A stretch of 17,428 nt of DNA from Castellaniella sp041675725 (lineage in GTDB: Bacteria; Pseudomonadota; Gammaproteobacteria; Burkholderiales; Burkholderiaceae_B): NCBI RefSeq assembly GCF_041675725.1, contig NZ_JBAYTI010000054.1, positions 1 to 17,428 of the forward strand, read 5' to 3'. Under the pieces are notes generated by a model. It was not told the DNA's origin and searched no databases. It saw nothing but the letters and a program-made list of their open reading frames with translations. The position numbers and the translations under genes are program-made. Shown here in pieces: positions 15,854-17,428 of this stretch. The first letter of the stretch is position 1. Every line of letters begins with the position of its first letter.

Positions 15854-15950
15854 GTATTGTGACCGAAGGCGACCCCACCCAGCCCTTGGTTGGCGTTGTT
15901 ATGCAGGGAAAATTTGGATACCATCAAGATAACCTAAATAGCTAGAGCGT

Positions 15951-16853
15951 GTGGTTTTCCAGGTGGAAAAACTCAAGAATATTAAGTCAATCCAAGCTTT
16001 TTTGGCGGCTGCGGACTGCGGCAGTGCGACGCGCGCGGCAAAACTTCTACACACCACCCAAAGCTCGATCAGCTACCACATCAAGAAATTAGAAAGTGGG
16101 CTCGGTGTCTCGCTCTTCAATAGAACACCCTCCGGACTGGTGCTCACCGACCATGGGGTTTTGCTTGCTTCTTATGCTGAACGTGGTCTTGCTCTGATCC
16201 AATCGGGCCTCGAAAGCGTTGGGAAAGTAGCTGAGTCCGTGAGGGTGGCGCTCTTGCCTATGTTCGCCAGCCGCTGGTTATCGGCACGACTCGGTGATTT
16301 CTGGGTACATCACCCAGACCTGCAACTCTCCGTGCAGACCCATAATAATACCTATGCTGGACTCGAGCACCCAGAGCGTTACGCGGATCTCGGCTTTCAA
16401 TGGGGGCGTGGTGACTGGAACGGCTTCGAGGTAACCAGGCTATGGCCGGAAAAGATGGTAGTGGTGTGCAGTCCACAGTACCTGGCTGCTCATCACATTA
16501 ATACGCCGCACGATCTTTCACGCTGCGCGCTGCTTCACGTGGATGACAAAGAGATGTGGGAGGAGTGGTACAAGAATAACGGGCTGATGCTCCCCGAACT
16601 GCAGCCCGAGATGATGCTGAAGGACCGTCATTTCCAGCTGAGTTCGACGATCAACGGCCTGGGTGTGTCGCTCTTCGTTAAATGGCTGATCACAGATGAA
16701 CTCAAAAGAGGGGTGTTGGTGGATGTCTTCGACCGCGATTTCGATACCAGCTTTGCCTATCATCTGATTGTGCCGAAAGATGCGCCGTCCTCCAGAGCCT
16801 CGCAGGTATTTCTGGATTGGTTTTTCAAGCAATGTGCAGAAAATGTACGCTAA
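15951..16853 (+). CDS. LysR-family transcriptional regulator
   Basis: 300 residues. The N-terminal winged HTH is typical (about 13-71): IQAFLAAADCGSATRAAKLLHTTQSSISYHIKKLE then LGVSLFNRTPSGLVLTDHG. The C-terminal part is a LysR substrate-binding domain of the GcvA-like sort with LFVKWLITDELKRGVLVDVF near residues 241-260. The start is uncertain: GTG 15951 or GTG 15963, with an in-frame TAG at 15939 and no clear Shine-Dalgarno at either. It is separated from the operon by 249 nt with transposase debris, so it probably has its own promoter. The ATC-N9-GAT dyad upstream of livG makes it the likely regulator of the import/CoA operon, with the imported acid or its CoA ester as candidate inducer. 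Confidence 0.92.
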   Translation: MVFQVEKLKNIKSIQAFLAAADCGSATRAAKLLHTTQSSISYHIKKLESGLGVSLFNRTPSGLVLTDHGVLLASYAERGLALIQSGLESVGKVAESVRVALLPMFASRWLSARLGDFWVHHPDLQLSVQTHNNTYAGLEHPERYADLGFQWGRGDWNGFEVTRLWPEKMVVVCSPQYLAAHHINTPHDLSRCALLHVDDKEMWEEWYKNNGLMLPELQPEMMLKDRHFQLSSTINGLGVSLFVKWLITDELKRGVLVDVFDRDFDTSFAYHLIVPKDAPSSRASQVFLDWFFKQCAENVR

Positions 16854-17068
16854 TCCGCGACAAAATAGTGCCTGTAGCTGGGGGAGCGCAATTTCGACTG
16901 AGATATAGTCAAAGGTGGTGTACAGGATGGGAATGCAGGGCGAGGGTTGATCGGGTGGCGAGCCTTCTGCTGAAATGAGTTTGTGAACGACATTTTGGCA
17001 ACTACGGAGTTGCCCATGAAGAATTCGTTTGACTGATTTCAGACCGGATTTGCGGCGATCCGAGGCCA
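16854..17068. other. Gene-free spacer between regulator and IS5 remnant
   Basis: I see no credible gene, RNA or terminator here. The string GTCAAAGGTGGTGTA (16908-16922) resembles the left inverted repeat of the IS256 remnant (GTCAAGGTGGTGTAAATCC) with one extra A, and may be a relic end. Confidence 0.3.
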
Positions 17069-17428
17069 CTAATTCTGTCGGAGTAGCCCATCCCATCGGG
17101 TATTTTCCTGAATTCGCGTCTGAATCCACGCTAAAAAACAGGACACAAAAAGAGGGCGGATGCCCTTGCGGGCAATCATGTGCAGCAACCACTTCATATT
17201 GAACCCCGCCGCGCATAGCACAGCGTGAATCGCATCGCCGATTCTTCCTTTCAAATAACAGCGATTCATGCCGTGATCGCTTTTCAGATGCCCGATTACC
17301 GGTTCGATCGCTTGCCGCTTTTTGAGCAACTGCTGCTCCTTTTGCGTCAGACGCTTGAATTTGCCACGATGCTTGAGGCTGTACTCAGGGATCTCTGCAT
17401 CCACGCCCCGATAGCCCAGATCCGCATA
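17069..17428 (-). CDS. IS5-family transposase, C-terminal part (runs off the window)
   Basis: The minus-strand frame stays open to the right edge, so only the last 119 codons are seen; it reads in with YADLGYRGVDAEIPEY. It contains KRQAIEPVIGHLKSDHGMNRCYLKGRIGDAIHAVLCAAGFN, the C-terminal DDE signature of IS5 transposases, with the catalytic Glu in the R(3)E(6)K pattern; the Tyr usually two residues before the Arg is Leu here. The end (ENTRWDGLLRQN) looks plausible for the family. Whether the element is intact depends on sequence beyond the edge. No clear terminal repeat is seen downstream of the stop. Confidence 0.8.
   Translation of the reverse strand, partial: YADLGYRGVDAEIPEYSLKHRGKFKRLTQKEQQLLKKRQAIEPVIGHLKSDHGMNRCYLKGRIGDAIHAVLCAAGFNMKWLLHMIARKGIRPLFVSCFLAWIQTRIQENTRWDGLLRQN

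Noticed and set aside
16908..16922. Third IS256 inverted repeat
   Set aside because: Only ~14 bases resemble the left repeat, with one inserted base, and no adjoining IS256 sequence lies to its right; kept only as a note.
16518..17216. 232-codon minus-strand frame under the LysR gene and spacer
   Set aside because: It overlaps the well-supported LysR gene and the IS5 transposase end in another frame; no family signature.
1..17428. CRISPR arrays, tRNA/rRNA genes, toxin-antitoxin pairs, riboswitches, phage genes
   Set aside because: I saw no regularly spaced repeats, tRNA-like cloverleafs, rRNA sequence, paired small ORFs with ribosome sites, or phage structural genes on either strand.

Overview
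The window looks like a chromosomal segment of a high-GC beta-proteobacterium, most likely in the Alcaligenaceae (Bordetella/Achromobacter/Pusillimonas-like). The assignment rests on a P19-plus-polyferredoxin gene pair of the Bordetella FtrABCD ferrous-iron type and on the overall codon style. It is an inference, not a match I could run.

Region 1 (1-6594) reads as ordinary host backbone. It holds the end of a P19-type periplasmic metal-binding protein gene and a FtrD-like 4Fe-4S membrane protein. A convergent aspartate/glutamate-racemase-family gene follows, with a strong hairpin terminator between the two. A translationally coupled c-di-GMP pair comes next: a periplasmic-SBP/GGDEF/EAL protein with an intact EAL site and a degenerate GGDEF site, then a CACHE-like/GGDEF cyclase with an intact GGEEF site and I-site. 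A perfect TTGAC-N4-GTCAA dyad of FNR/Anr type lies upstream of the pair.

Region 2 (6595-7266) is a junction. It contains a ~413-bp miniature IS256-family derivative with both terminal inverted repeats but an internally deleted transposase. It is followed by a control region crowded with inverted repeats, including a perfect 23-bp dyad containing ATC-N9-GAT, the LysR-type operator signature, about 85 bp upstream of the next start codon.

Region 3 (7267-15701) is one co-directional operon-like block with visibly lower GC than region 1. It encodes a complete branched-chain-amino-acid-type ABC importer (two ATPases, a periplasmic binding protein, two permeases), then an acyl-CoA dehydrogenase-like flavoprotein, a zinc-less medium-chain dehydrogenase/reductase and an AMP-forming acyl-CoA synthetase. 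Gene spacing is mostly overlapping or 3 nt, except around the binding-protein gene, which has a hairpin on each side. A LysR-type regulator (15951-16853) follows on the same strand. The coherent reading is a module that imports an organic acid, ligates it to CoA, desaturates it and processes it by the reductase, under LysR control. The substrate is unknown, and the block carries no enoyl-CoA hydratase, hydroxyacyl-CoA dehydrogenase or thiolase.

Region 4 (15702-17428) carries a second, different IS256-family transposase scrap directly after the synthetase gene and the C-terminal part of an IS5-family transposase at the window edge. Transposase debris on both sides, together with the base-composition change, suggests the import/CoA module was acquired horizontally.
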